Origin: Phoebastria nigripes
Lineage: Eukaryota; Chordata; Aves; Procellariiformes; Diomedeidae
Assembly (NCBI GenBank): GCA_035582835.1
Contig: JAYKAV010000112.1
Location: 2,115,304 to 2,179,303, forward strand
DNA: 64,000 nt
Reading direction: 5' to 3'
The notes under the pieces: generated by a model
What the model saw: only the letters and a program-made list of their open reading frames with translations
The model's database searches: none
What the model was told of the DNA's origin: nothing
Part shown: positions 36,139-48,260 of the stretch, in pieces
How positions within the stretch are numbered: the first letter of the stretch is position 1
Layout: each line of letters begins with the position of its first letter
Made by a program: the position numbers and the translations under genes

Positions 36139-39100
36139 CATCTGTTATGTTTATATATGCACATATGTGAGCATATGCAGATCTATATATTTACATATAA
36201 CTTCTGTGAAACTGAGTTGGCGCATGAAAGTTTAGATTGGAGTCACAGGAAGTATCTGCAGTGGCCATTCATTTGCTCATGAAGAATACCTGTCCTTCTC
36301 ACTGTGTACAAGGTCCCAACCTTGGAAAGGGGTCCCCAGTGATCTAAGTCTTCATTAGTGGAGGAGCGTTTTCTGTCAACCATTCATCTCAAAACTAAAA
36401 CTACTACTAGAAGCAGTAGCCACAGTGTGTCTCCTTTATTCACAAGCANGCAGCATTTGCTTAGCTCATAAAAGTTGTATTATGGATCACTGTGGATGAG
36501 GCTCTTCCCACGCTGACATGTTAATGACATCCTCTGCCTCTCAGATGAACNTCTCTTTGGTCTCTACTCAGTCAAAATATTTTATCAACAGCTTTTTCTT
36601 CTGGCAGTTCAGACTTTAGCCTGCTTCCACTAATACATACCTGTGGGTAACTTCACTGCCATAAGTAATTCAGTGGATTTAAATGGAGATATTCAAATTC
36701 TCAACTTCGGCAGTGTACAGACAGCATTTGTGGGATTGGGATCTTTGTACTAACATCAATACCTTTTAATTTCTGATAAAAAATTCTAAAGATCTGTATA
36801 ACCATGAAGCAAGTGCAGCTACTCTGAGAGCTGTCATGACACAGANATCAACAGCCTCCTCATTTAAGTGCCATGTTACTATATTTCTTACTTTCTTCTT
36901 TTATCCAGATAACCATAAGTAAATACGCTTCCATAGGAATATACTACTATAGAAACATTCCTTGCCCTGAACTNCTTCTAAACGTATCTAGGATCTGAAA
37001 TATTATACCAGAAAACACTTGACAATTTGCTTCTTGCGAGATTTCCACCACCACCAGTTTCTAGTTTAAGAATTCCTCACCAGCAGCACCACTTCCAGTT
37101 CTTCAGTACACTGCCCGCTCTCAATACAAAGGAGAAATAAGCAGGGAAAAACTGCTACAAAAAGTTTAAATACTTTCCAAGATTTTAAAAGCTCTACTGA
37201 TGTACATGGATCTGAGGTGTTGGGAAGGAGCTATATGATCTTTGATATGCTTGGATAGCTTAGGGATGACTTAAGATCCACTACATGGACCTGGCCTCCA
37301 AATGTAACCTGTGGCCATGTCCTGACTATGCATCAGATGAGATGAAAAACATGACATCTCCAGGAAGTCTGTAAAAACAAGCATAATTGTATGAGTGGGC
37401 CCATGTCTCTGGTTACAGATAACACGGGGATCAGGATTGTGAAGATTCACCTGTCCCGCGGTGTGATCCTAGCAACTGTGATCTAAACGCTTGAAGCAAC
37501 TGCAAAGAGAAGGACAGGGAAATGAGCTAACCCCTTGCCTTGCCCTAACTGTCTCTTGCTAAAAAAGTAGTTCTGCCACTCTGCAGGAAAAAGTAACAAC
37601 TGAAAGACAGTAGAGGGTATAGACCATCTGAAAATATCACCGATGGTATCTAAGGAAGATTGTTTTAAAATGAAGTATAAAACTGAAATAAAAATGCTGG
37701 ATATTTCTCTCCTGTCAGGTGAGCAATAAAATGCATAAGGATGCATTGCATTGTAAATATTATTCACCTTGAACAGTTTCCTCTCTCACAAAGGGAAATT
37801 TTAAAGGTCAGACAAACATTAATTGGAGAAAAAAAAAGAGAGAATTATCACTACAATGTTGTTCTCCTTGAGAGGACTAACACAGTGTCACTGATAAATT
37901 TATTTCTGTAACTACAGTAAGCAGTCTTTGTTAAAATTGGACTGATATAAGCTACACTTTCAAAGCTATGAGTTCTAGAAAATTAAATCTATGAGCTTTG
38001 AAAACTGCTTATAATTTTACATTCTCTGGTACATCAGCAGTAGGAAAAGACTATCAAGACTTTTTTTTCTAGGTACTTACTGGTTTGCAGAAACACTTTT
38101 CCAGCAAAAAATGGCAGTCCAGAAAATGGACGTCAGTAAGCAAGAAAGGAATCTGTCTATATTTTCAGAAATTCACAGCACTGAAACTTTTTGCACATCA
38201 CTACATAAATCACTGGGCTAACATGCATATAATTCAAATACAGTAAATCATGTATTCACGTATATGAGTACATCCAGTTACACTTTTAGGACTTACTCTA
38301 AGCCCTTGCAAAAAATTCCCATTGCTTTCAAAGGGATTTAGATGGCCTTGCTAGCTACGTGCTTATAGAAGTGCCTGGCTCACCTGCTGTCCAAACAGAG
38401 ATGCATTACAGCAGGATAGAGAAAGGCAGAAAAAGAACTGAGTTCATTTCAGAGTGGCACAGAGTGAAATGGTCCTCCACAGGCACATGAGGAAGCTACA
38501 AATGAATACATGGACCAGCAAGCCATTCCCACCTTCTCAAATTGTTGAGACAAGCTATCCTGCTGCTTGTACTGCTAGAAAAGTACAAGTACAACCATAA
38601 TGAAAATTAAGATCTACCATATTTCGATGACCATGTCCGCACAGTATTCCAGATAAACTGAAGAATATACATTTGCTGGAAAATCTTCATTAACAATTTT
38701 GACTCAGTAGTGATCACACAATTACACATGTAAACACTGAAGCTTTTGGGTGTGCTTTTATATCTGCATTTACATAAGCGTATACTTAAAGTGAGTAAAT
38801 ACTGCACTATTTTCTTCCATGGGCAAGACTAAAAAAGCTTTGAAATCATCACCAGCTCTAGTGTACCACACTGGATATCCAGTACATTTTGTGAGGAATG
38901 TGTCAGATCTCTGGTTTCATACCCACTGCTGCCACAATCCTTTTAGAATACCAGGCATGTAAGAGAGAGGAACTCACGCAACTTGAAAATACCCATTAAT
39001 TTCTTCATCAATGGAAAAAACAGGCAACAGAATGGAGGAGAACACAAAGGAGATCAGAACAGGTGAAGGACAATAGAACTGATAATAAAATAACAAAATA

Positions 39101-39439
39101 AAATAAAGAGAAATATTGTTTCTTTAGTGGTATTGCAAATAATAAATAAGAGTAGTCAGTAATCTGGAAGAACACAGGACTTTCCCAGTCTCTCCCCTCC
39201 CCACTCTGAAAATGCCACTTCTTTTTCAAACTTTGCAGTGTAGAAATATAGCAAACATTAATCTGTACCTATATAATTCCAACATATATCAATGATAAGT
39301 GTAAACCGATGCTTCAAATGTAAAAACCCAAGTGTTTACAGATACAGTAAAGAGTTAGAGTGTATAAATAAAACAAAAAATGAAAAAAAAAAAAAAAGCA
39401 CAGATCATGTGTCTATTCTGGATCAGTTTAGATGGAAAT
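36139..39439. other. Gene-free stretch before the best preserved CR1
   Basis: No gene or RNA was recognised. It is AT-rich, with ambiguous bases at about 36449, 36551, 36846 and 36974. A run of 15 A at 39383-39397 lies some 45 bp before the CR1 body. It is not attached to any element I recognise. Confidence 0.45.
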
Positions 39440-40219
39440 GAGATTCAACAAGGCCACGTGCCGGGTCCTGCACTTTGGCCACAACAACCCCATGCAACGC
39501 TACAGGCTTGGGGAAGAGTGGCTGGAAAGCTGCCTGGCAGAAAAGGACCTGGGGGTGCTGGTTGACAGCCAGCTGAATATGAGCCGGCAGTGTGCCCAGG
39601 TGGCCAAGAAGGCCAATAGCATCCTGGCCTGTATCAGAAATAGTGCGGCCAGCAGGAGTAGGGAGGTGATTGTGCCCCTGAACTCGGCACTGGTGGGGCC
39701 GCACCTCGAATACTGTGTTCNGTTTTGGGCCCCTCACTACAAGAAGGACATTGAGGTGCTGGAGCATGTCCAGAGGAGGGCAACGAAGCTGGTGAAGGGT
39801 CTGGAGAACAAGTCTTGTGAGGAGCGGCTGAGGGAACTGGGACTGTTTAGTCTGGAGAAGAGGAGGCTGAGGGGAGACCTTATTGCGCTCTNCNACTACC
39901 TGAAAGGAGATTGTAGCAAGGTGGGTGTCGGTCTCTTCTCCCAAGTAACAACTGATAGGACAAGAGGAAATGGCCTCAAGTTGCGCCACGGGAGGTTTAG
40001 ATGGGATATTAGGAAAAATTTCTTCACCGAAAGTGTTGTCAAGCACTGGAACAGGCTGCTCAGGGAAGTGGTTGAGTCCCCATCCCTGGGGGTATTTAAA
40101 GGATGTGTAGACGTGGCGCTTAGGGACATGGTTTAATGGTGGGCTTAGTGTTAGGTTAATGGTTGGACTCGATGATCTTAAGGGTCTTTTCCAACCTAAA
40201 TGATTCTATGATTCTATGA
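39440..40219 (+). mobile_element. CR1 LINE, well preserved 3' portion (ORF2 C-terminus and 3' UTR)
   Basis: A frame open from 39432 to a TAA at 40134 encodes the C-terminal part of CR1 ORF2. In order: [126 protein letters not shown] and [10 protein letters not shown]. This covers the reverse-transcriptase thumb/connector and C-terminal tail. The catalytic FADD box is absent because of 5' truncation, so the product cannot be active. The 3' UTR has GGTTGGACTCGATGATCTTA, GGTCTTTTCCAACCTAAATG and two ATTCTATG octamers ending at 40219. Three ambiguous bases (39721, 39892, 39894) fall inside it. With no stop in about 230 codons, it is the youngest-looking CR1 here. CR1 seldom leaves clear target duplications and I see none. 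Confidence 0.96.
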
Positions 40220-42589
40220 AAACATCAAGGATGGCAAAGAAGCCTCCTCACACATAGATGGATGCCTCACTAGGTGAAGGAAAAGAAACCTTGTCCTTAA
40301 TTTCAGCACCAAGGGCCCCGCCTTCAGAAGCCTAATAATTTCTAGTTTCTGCTAGTAGGTGCCTAACCTTGTCAGGAAGCCCTGCTGAATTCCATGCTCC
40401 TTTGGATGCTGTTCTTGGCAGGACCAGGAATGGCTAAGCAGCCAGAAACTGATTTCTGCATGCTTCCGAGTCCCCTGCTGAAATGAGTCCTTCTGTGCTG
40501 GAGTGAAATTAATGCCTTTCTAACTCTCAGAAATTAGACCAGGACTGAGGTGTGGCGTCTTACAGAGGCCTCATGCTAATTTTTTTAAAATTTATTTATT
40601 TTTAAGGCTAGGACAGCTGGGGGGAGGAATAAGAGATGTGTTCAGCTGCCCTCATCATACCAGTGATAACAAGGGTGATGAGGGACGATGGGCATGTCCA
40701 CTACCAACACAGCTACTGTGACTTGTTAGCACAAGCTGTGCATTGCACCATGAGCCGCTAATGGGGAGTCTACATCTGTCCTCAAGTGGATGATGAAAAG
40801 AAGGTGCTGTATTTACTCAAGTCCAGCAAAACGCTAAGAACTTGGGTTTTCTTCCTCTTCTGTGTTTACACAAGTTCTCTGGTCTAGCTATCTACAGCGT
40901 TGCAGCTCCTGCTGTGCTTCAACAGCCACACACATGGGAGAGCAGAAAAACATTCTGTGCCTTGTTACAAGTCTTTTCTCTCACCCAAGGAAAATCTTAA
41001 GACATCATTCCAAGTATTCATGAATTTTATGCAAAAATCAAAAAGGGAAACATTCTGAAAACAAAAATTTTAAAGTCAAATATACTGCATTGATTTTTCA
41101 TTAAGCCAGAGAGAATTTCAGATATTCTGCTACAAGGTCTCCCTACTTGAGTTTTAGGCAGTTCTTTCTTGTTTGTCTTTATATATATATATGATTAATA
41201 CCTACAGTTGAAAAAGATAATATCTACTTATAATTGAGATAGGATTTAAAGAATACCTGTTGTGAATTTGGTGATGCCTTGCTATCTGCAAAATATCTTC
41301 AGCACAATTTTTCAGGCCCAGTAAATTGTATTTTCTACTCTAAAACACTCAAATAAATATTTGAGGCTTCATAATTTCTAATTTTTCCAACTACCATATT
41401 GAACTTATTGTAGTGATTGACTGAGATGGGTATCAATTCTCTTCACAGATCTAATTTTAAATTTTAATTTTTAAGGCCAAGTAGCTTTTAATATATTAAA
41501 TGAATCAAATTACTTTGTTCACATTCTCAAATTAATGTAAAACCAGTCATCAACATTCAGATATCTTTTTAGTCTAATCAGAAATGTGCTCAAGTCATCT
41601 TTCCTATTGCAGTGTAGCCTTTGAAGTTTGCTAATTATTTTATACTGTCAATTTTCCTACAATCTGCCAAGAATCATTCATGTTAAAGAGAAGTAAGTGT
41701 TCAATTTAATGATTCACTGGAATAAAAATATTATGTTAAGAGATGCTAATTCAAACCAAATTGCATCCTGTACTATAATACCCATTATAACATAAACATT
41801 TTGGTGTTCAAATCACAGAATTTGACAGTATCTGTTTGCTTTAGATGTTCACCAACTGAAACATAGCTAATTGAATCACATAATCATTACTTCCAGAGAG
41901 CATGTTCTACCTGTATCAATTTTATTATTTCAGTACAACCCTATGTGGCTACTTATTATCTATACAGAAGTGTATGTATATGTGCAGGTAGATATGAATC
42001 TACATCTACACAAACAAGAAAAAACATTACCATCAGAAGACAGTATTAATAAAAAGTCTAATTAAAAACCCCCAATGTGTTCTTAAGTCAAATTCTGAAA
42101 CTTCATTATGCGTTACATAGCTAGTACTCCCCCCGATTACTGATGTGCGCACTCCAAAGAAAAGTCAAGTATTTTTTTCTGGATTATGATAAAAAAGACA
42201 CAGTTCAAGAAGTAATGTCAGTGAATGCTTCTTCTCTCCAGTTTTCATCATTAGGTGCTATTTCTAAAGAAATATATTCTGGGGATTGTAGAACACCACA
42301 TTGATAAAGTACAAAGTCATATTTCACAGTGTCCTCTTGGAATAAGGCTACTTGAAAAGTTCTCAAGGGAAATAGTTTGTCTAGTGTTTGGTGTATTACA
42401 TTTCATCACCCACTCCTCATTTTTCTTACTAGTAAGGATTCATAAGAATTCAATATGTAATAGCGACTCATTAAATAATAATTTTGTGATTCGACAAGAG
42501 TTAGTTTAGAAAAAGACTAAATTTTAGTTTGCTTTTTCAAATCGATCCCTATTTGCATTTTATTTTCTACAGTCTCTGACCAATTAAGA
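40220..42589. other. Gene-free AT-rich stretch
   Basis: No gene, RNA or recognised repeat. A short TA run lies at 41180-41192. Open frames are under 70 codons. Confidence 0.5.
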
Positions 42590-43440
42590 ATAAGGCCTAG
42601 ATCTACAAAGGGACTTCAGCACCAAGATACCTGATGTTGAAGCAACCTGGCCAGATAGTGGATTGAATTGCCTTGCGTTAGACACCCACATTTCCTATAA
42701 TACAGGAGGAGTCTCATCAGCTGACTAAGCACTGCCTATGGAAAAGGTTAGAAGAAGGACTAGTTTTTAAACCCCACTCTTATCAAAACAAAAAGTACTT
42801 CATATCATTGTAATGACACATGTGCACCTGTTCAGGACTCACAGCTCCAAAGTTCCTCCTGCAAGTAAACATTTAAAAAGCCCTTCATTTAGAAAACAAA
42901 CTAACAAAAGAGGTAGTGAGGCAGCAATAAGGGTCACAGCCTTTCTTNCCAAATATGGTAGAAAAGCAAATGGAAATCACCCATAAAATTTATTCTATAG
43001 GTTAATGGTTAAAGCTGTGGCTTTATACAAGAGACTTGAGCTTAATTCCCTCCTCTTCCTTGGACAGCTTGAACCCAGTCTCAGGAGGACAAACAAGTAC
43101 CAGACCTGGACACCAAGATACATCAGTAACTGATGCTAGTTAAGCTTTTAGGTCTTGTATGCACTACATATATTGCACTCTTCCAGGGAAGGACAGTGCT
43201 CTAGCTTAGTGGTTAAAGCAATCACTTGTGAAGGGGGACTGGCTCTCAAACCTTGCAAGGCCATATATTTTTGATAAAACAGATGGTTATTAGGAGAAAA
43301 AAAAAAAAAAAAAAGCATGCACACACAACCTCATCCTCCCATGCTGGCATGTGGAATTTGCATCGACTGAATAGACGCTTGGGGATCTAGGTTTTCAACC
43401 TAGGTATCTAAGTCCCATATTAAATCCTTCATTTCTTCAC
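42590..43440 (+). mobile_element. Candidate ancient amniote repeat block (tRNA-derived SINE-like)
   Basis: Two sites carry words like the pol III A box of a tRNA-derived SINE: GTTAATGGTTAAAGCTG at 43001-43017 and TAGCTTAGTGGTTAAAGC at 43202-43219. Each is followed about 37-39 bp later by a weak B-box-like word (GAGCTTAATTCCC at 43038; GGCTCTCAAACCT at 43241). A18 at 43297 follows the second one. The edges (AGGCCTAGATCTACAAAGGG at about 42587; AACCTAGGTATCTAAGTCCC at about 43396) resemble non-autonomous repeats seen in turtles and crocodilians. The word CACCAAGATAC occurs near 42620 and again near 43110. Each piece is short and diverged, and the combination is an inference. Confidence 0.35.
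43297..43314. repeat. Poly(A) run of 18
   Basis: A pure A tract about 95 bp after the second tRNA-like motif. It could be a SINE tail or an unrelated homopolymer. Confidence 0.95.
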
Positions 43441-46400
43441 CCTTCAGTTAATATTAAAAGCTATCTTGTCCTCTATTTGTGTTTTCCTCAGTTCAGCTCA
43501 GGGACACCTCCAGAAGAATGACTACAGCTGCAGAAGTGCAAAATTTGANAAAGAAGAAAATTAAGTTTCAGTTTAAAAAGACAACATACAAATTGTATAC
43601 TGAGAGAGAGGTTAGGCACGCAAGCCACAGGACTTATTGCAAGCAGAGAGTAACAGTCCTCAAGGCAGGAGTCTCAATATCACGCCCAATTTTGCTGGTC
43701 AGTACAATCAATGTCAGCAGTGTTTAACCATCTGCCCTCAGGTCCCTCTTAAAAAGGCTCTGACAGTCCCTGGCAGGTGGTGGTAGATGGCACGTGAAAG
43801 CAACAAGATCTCTGGGTCTGTGCGAGCAATCTAAAACAGGGTATGGACACAGGTGTTTAAATCTTGGGAATGTTCTTGAATTCCAAGGGCTCCTATGGAT
43901 GGCTCCTAAGGCTACTCTAAACCGTTCAACGTCAGTGCAACCAGTCATAGTCCCAGCACTTGACTAGTTCACCAGGTCGCCTACCGAAGAGGAGCGGGTG
44001 ATCTTAACCCCAAGCTAAAGAGCAATTTGGCAAAGTCATTTTTAGCTGGAAGTAACCGACACCACCTTTTCAAGTATACCCAGACCTTTACTTAGATAAG
44101 CAAAATTAGTTAAGTCAGCCAACTTTATAGAAAAGCCTTGAAAAGTAGCCTACACGTAATTTGCATATCAATCACATACAGGGTGGGGAAAAGGAGGGCA
44201 CACAGAAAAGCACATTTCTGATCTCTTTGCCAGCTATGCATCACCTCATCCTGGACTTCATAGTGTGGGGCAAGGGGAGGAACACACCACTGCTATGTTA
44301 CTCTGTGTGTGAAGCTGAGCACTAAATCTCAGCAGGCACAAGATGCCAAAACTTCACTGAAGTTGTTATAAAAGCATGTCCTGAGGATTATATATTCTTT
44401 CTATATAATATATATATATTATGTATATACGAGTCATATATTCTTTGGAAAATGATTGGAGTGATAGATAGGACATCAATTCATTGCTGACAAAAACCCA
44501 GCACCTTCAAGCAAGAAGTAACTATTTTTTAAAAAAAAACTGGTTAAAATATACAGTGACTGGGAGCGCTGGAAGAGAACAATACAGTTCTATGGACTTA
44601 AGCTACCTCATGGCTTGCAGAGCCAGTGGCTTTTGAAGACTGTTTGTTAATGACAGTTTGCAACACTGTGGTAAACCAAGGCCTGTAATTTGCAGATTTT
44701 ATTTTTAGAAATACTTATTGGAGCACTGTGGCATTGATGGCTATGAAAGAAGAAATAAAAGAAAGGGGGGAGGAAAGAGCCCATGCAGAATTAAAAGCCT
44801 TTCAAGTTTCCTGAAAAGAGTTTTTCAGAACAAGAGGTGGGTTGTGCGGAGTTTTTCTTCTACTTCTTAGGGGAAGGATGGGAGCCTAAATTCAAGGGCA
44901 TAGCATATGCAAAGCACATTCAGTGTGAAATGTCTGCCATTGTATCATATTCATAAAAAGCTGCTGCTAGCAAAATGGATAGCCAAATTGAAACACACAT
45001 CCCATTTCTATAAAAAACAGGGAAGGAAATATTAGCTAGAAAAACTGATGTCAAGATGAAAAGCAGGCTTTTTTCCAGCTGTCCTTACTCAACACTGTAG
45101 TCAGAATAATACCGCAAAACCAGACAGTCCGGTCACAATTAACTCTGAATGGGGTCATTAAAGGCAGAAGATACTCCTTCACGGCTTAATTTAATTATCA
45201 TTCCCAGCAACTGGAAAGCCTTTTAACATTTTTAGAATATAGACTTGTTTTCAACAGTTTCTCCTCTTTGCCAAAATGCTCAAGCAGTCATTTTTTAATT
45301 GGTTTCTTTCCAGAGCTGACAAGTCCTGCCACAGCTGCTTTTGTCAAGAGGCTCTGAAACCCCGTTAGGTCGTTGTAGTTTTGTTTTCTGAACTGGGTGT
45401 ATTTGTGTTCACTGTTTTACCTCAAATTGTCAATTGTAAAACTACATGCTCTCTTAAAAATTATCCTGACATTAGCAAATGCTTCCTCCTGGAGTGCCTG
45501 TTGAAAGCCATGCAGTTTGTTAATGTTACAGTGCAACCTGTTCCCTTTCTTTTGCTTTTTACTATTTCCTAAATACATTAGCGTCTTCCTTGCAAACATG
45601 CAGACGTAAGCTGCACTAAACAGCCGTCAGAAAATAAAAAATAACCAAACAAAAAGTCATGAAAAGTAAACCCAACATTCTCCTTTCAAATAGCCACAAG
45701 GTAATTCAAAAGTGCCAGGTCAAAATTTACTGGGAAGGTGCTGATTGTGGACCTTAACACTTGGCTACCAGCCTAACTGCTGGATCACCTATTTTCAGCA
45801 AAAGGAACTCAAAAATTCAGCCCGCTTCCGCACACCTTCTTTGACCTCAAGAGCAATTCAACACTGCAAAATAAGCAACGGGTTCATCTCTTATCTAGGC
45901 TAGGATCCAATATGACATAACGCGCAACTTCAAATAAAAGACAGCTCAGTCATTGGCAGCACTCTCACTGCAGTTCAAGGTTTAAGAGCATGCACAAATC
46001 TTTACAGTCTCAGGCTGTAAGTCACTCACTCATCTCCAGTTCCGTCAGTGGCTTTATGTGACATGAACTATGGGTTTCTGTGTGGTTCATAGCTTGGCAA
46101 CAGCATTACTTCTAAAAGAGCACAGAGGAACAGCATCAGAAGTCCTTACGACTGCCCAGAGACTTCTGGAACAGATAATATTCAGCAGCCAAAGCATCAG
46201 AACATTTTGGCAGCTTTATTCTCTTTAAATTACAACCTGCTTCTGAAAACAACTTCAAAAGATCTAGCACAGGAGATCTCACTATGACTCTCAAGGGTGG
46301 CTAGAATAAAAAATAAAAATGAAAAGCTCTTTCAAGACTGAATCTTTTTATTTCTCACTACAACTACTATGAGACCACCTGCCTTTTATGCAGTGTCTGT

Positions 46401-48099
46401 AAAGCCAGGGTCTTAACTGTCATAAGATAGTTTCCATTTCTGTGGCTAGGAACTTTAAGCATCACTGGGTTTTCCTATCATTCTGTATACAGAGGTTTGT
46501 GATGAAAGCAGTTCTACAATCTCTCCTCCTCTGGGTCAAATCCTACCAAGTTCTGCCCATACCTCCCATACGGTTTCTGGCATTATGCAGCAAGGCAGCA
46601 TTAAATTGAGAAAAACAAAAAAACAAAACACACTTTGAAAAATTGTGTTGCACAGTGTGAGGTGCAATTTGTCCTAGTTGTACATGCATCCTCTGCCTGA
46701 TTCCTAAGCAACGTGTGCATGAGTGTAAACATAATGAAGGTTTATTATTTTATTCCATGTCCTCCTAAGAAGTTGATTTTTTTCCTCTAGCTCTTTTAAA
46801 AGAAACTGTACTTGGGACAACTTTAAAATTCTTTCTTTGCAAATAACGGTAATAATAAAAAGACTCCAAACTTGTAATGAGCTCTGTGCAGAACATCTCC
46901 TTAGTTTGTCTGAAATCCTTCTACTTGGAGTCTGCACAGCTGCAGAGATCAAAGCATAGAGACAATCAAGCTCTTGGGTGCCAGATGGGTTATAAATTGG
47001 TACCTAGAGTTCACGGTAGAATTTACACCTGGTTTATTTGCCACAAGCCTTGTTCATGGCACATCTTCCCTGTTTTTCATTGTTTCACTCTGCTTAGTTC
47101 ACATCTTGCTACATCGTTCAAAAATAATGCCTTAGTTGGGAGCTAAAATATCTTTCAAAGTGTGTAGAGAGTCACAAATAAATTTGCCAGGACTGTGNTT
47201 TCACTTGCTAAGCAAAACAGCAAAAAACCATTGCTCTTTCCACTGAGTTACCATCATTTCTNTCCTTTCCTTTATCTCTGATCTATTTATAAAGACCTTT
47301 ATGTGCAAATGATATTCATCTATCATTAATTTTTTATTCCACTACAGTAGTTTTGAAGGNTAAGTAGTTAACATCACTTCTTTCCTCTTTAATATCTTTT
47401 AGACTTGGTAGAAACTGTTTTTAAAATAATAGGTTTCTGTGATTTTGTAAGCTGTCTTTCTGAGTTCTACCACCTCCCTCCCCCCTCCAACATCTCTTGT
47501 AACTGAGTTATAAATAAAGAAAAAAAAGTAAAAATAAAATCACAGACTGTATTTCCGCTAACTGCAAAGTGATAAAGTAATGGTTTATAAACTATTTAGA
47601 TCAATGTGAATTCTACTATGATGTACGCACATACTATTTTCCATTAGGTTTGAGGGGTTTTTTACTGTAATAAATATCTACAATACAAAGGTAACTCAGA
47701 TAATAAAGAAACTATGCAGTGCTTCCGACTGAACAGTACCTTTAATTTGAGTATGTATTGTGCAAAAGAGCAGAGCAACTAGCACGCATGCATGGAAGTA
47801 GTGTAAGTGATACTGCTGTAACTGTCCCTACATCAGCTAGCAATACCTTCTTCCACAGTACTGCCATTATTTCAGNTGCAATAGACTGTTGAACTGGGGA
47901 ATAACAGGACCTAAATTAGTGTATCAGACAGTCAAGCCAGCAACTGGGAGGTGCTTCTGGCTTCCAGTTGACCCTAAGCTCCCACAGAGTGACACAGATG
48001 GGCAGCACTTCCTACCTTCTTCAGCTGGCCAGGAAATTACCTCACTGGCACATGACCCATCCTCAGTTATAGAGGTCTTTATCATCTTAACATTGACCA
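43441..48099. other. Gene-free stretch
   Basis: No gene was recognised. The part at 43640-44000 is GC-richer than average and gives open frames of 82 codons (plus) and 74 codons (minus) without domains. A TA-rich knot at 44389-44445 contains the word TCATATATTCTTT and a near copy. The stretches at 44540-44780 and 44940-45240 have a composition (AT-rich, few low-complexity runs, TAATTTAATTAT at 45187) that would fit conserved regulatory DNA, but this is unproven. Confidence 0.4.
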
Positions 48100-48260
48100 A
48101 CATTAAGCCCCCGTATTCTCCCAAACCTGCAGCTGGCACAGAACATGGCACTGTGCTTCTCCGGCAGCTCTGGCTATGGCGAGTACATCAGCTCCCTACG
48201 TTCACCTGGAAAGGTACCAGAGTGATGAGCTTGGTGATCTGGCCATACCGCCTACAAATG
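48100..48260 (+). mobile_element. Possible LINE-2 (L2/CR1-clade) ORF2 remnant
   Basis: From 48112 the plus strand reads RILPNLQLAQNMA, then SGSSGYGEYISSLRS up to about 48210. This resembles the L2 signature LQL.QN.AARL..G....HI.P.L.SLHWLP near the C-terminus of the L2 reverse transcriptase. After an apparent frame shift, the neighbouring frame continues FTWKGTRV and IWPYRL, which can be laid over the following L2 segment (LHWLPVKYRI...VYKAL). The match is short, and several key residues such as the AAR triplet are lost, so chance cannot be excluded. L2 copies in birds are very old, which fits this degree of decay. Confidence 0.42.

Noticed and set aside
35952..36170. Lysine-glycine repeat protein on the plus strand and proline-phenylalanine repeat protein on the minus strand
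   Set aside because: Both are translations of the (GGGAAA)n array. A hexanucleotide repeat without stops opens the frame on each strand regardless of function.
39383..39397. A15 as a target-site or tail belonging to the CR1 at 39440
   Set aside because: CR1 tails are octamer repeats at the 3' end, not poly(A), and this run is upstream of the element.
39423..40046. 207-codon open frame on the minus strand
   Set aside because: It lies exactly antisense to the CR1 ORF2 frame, which explains its openness.
43001..43050. Functional tRNA gene
   Set aside because: Only A-box- and weak B-box-like words are present. I could not lay out the acceptor and anticodon stems, so a SINE-like relic is the better reading.
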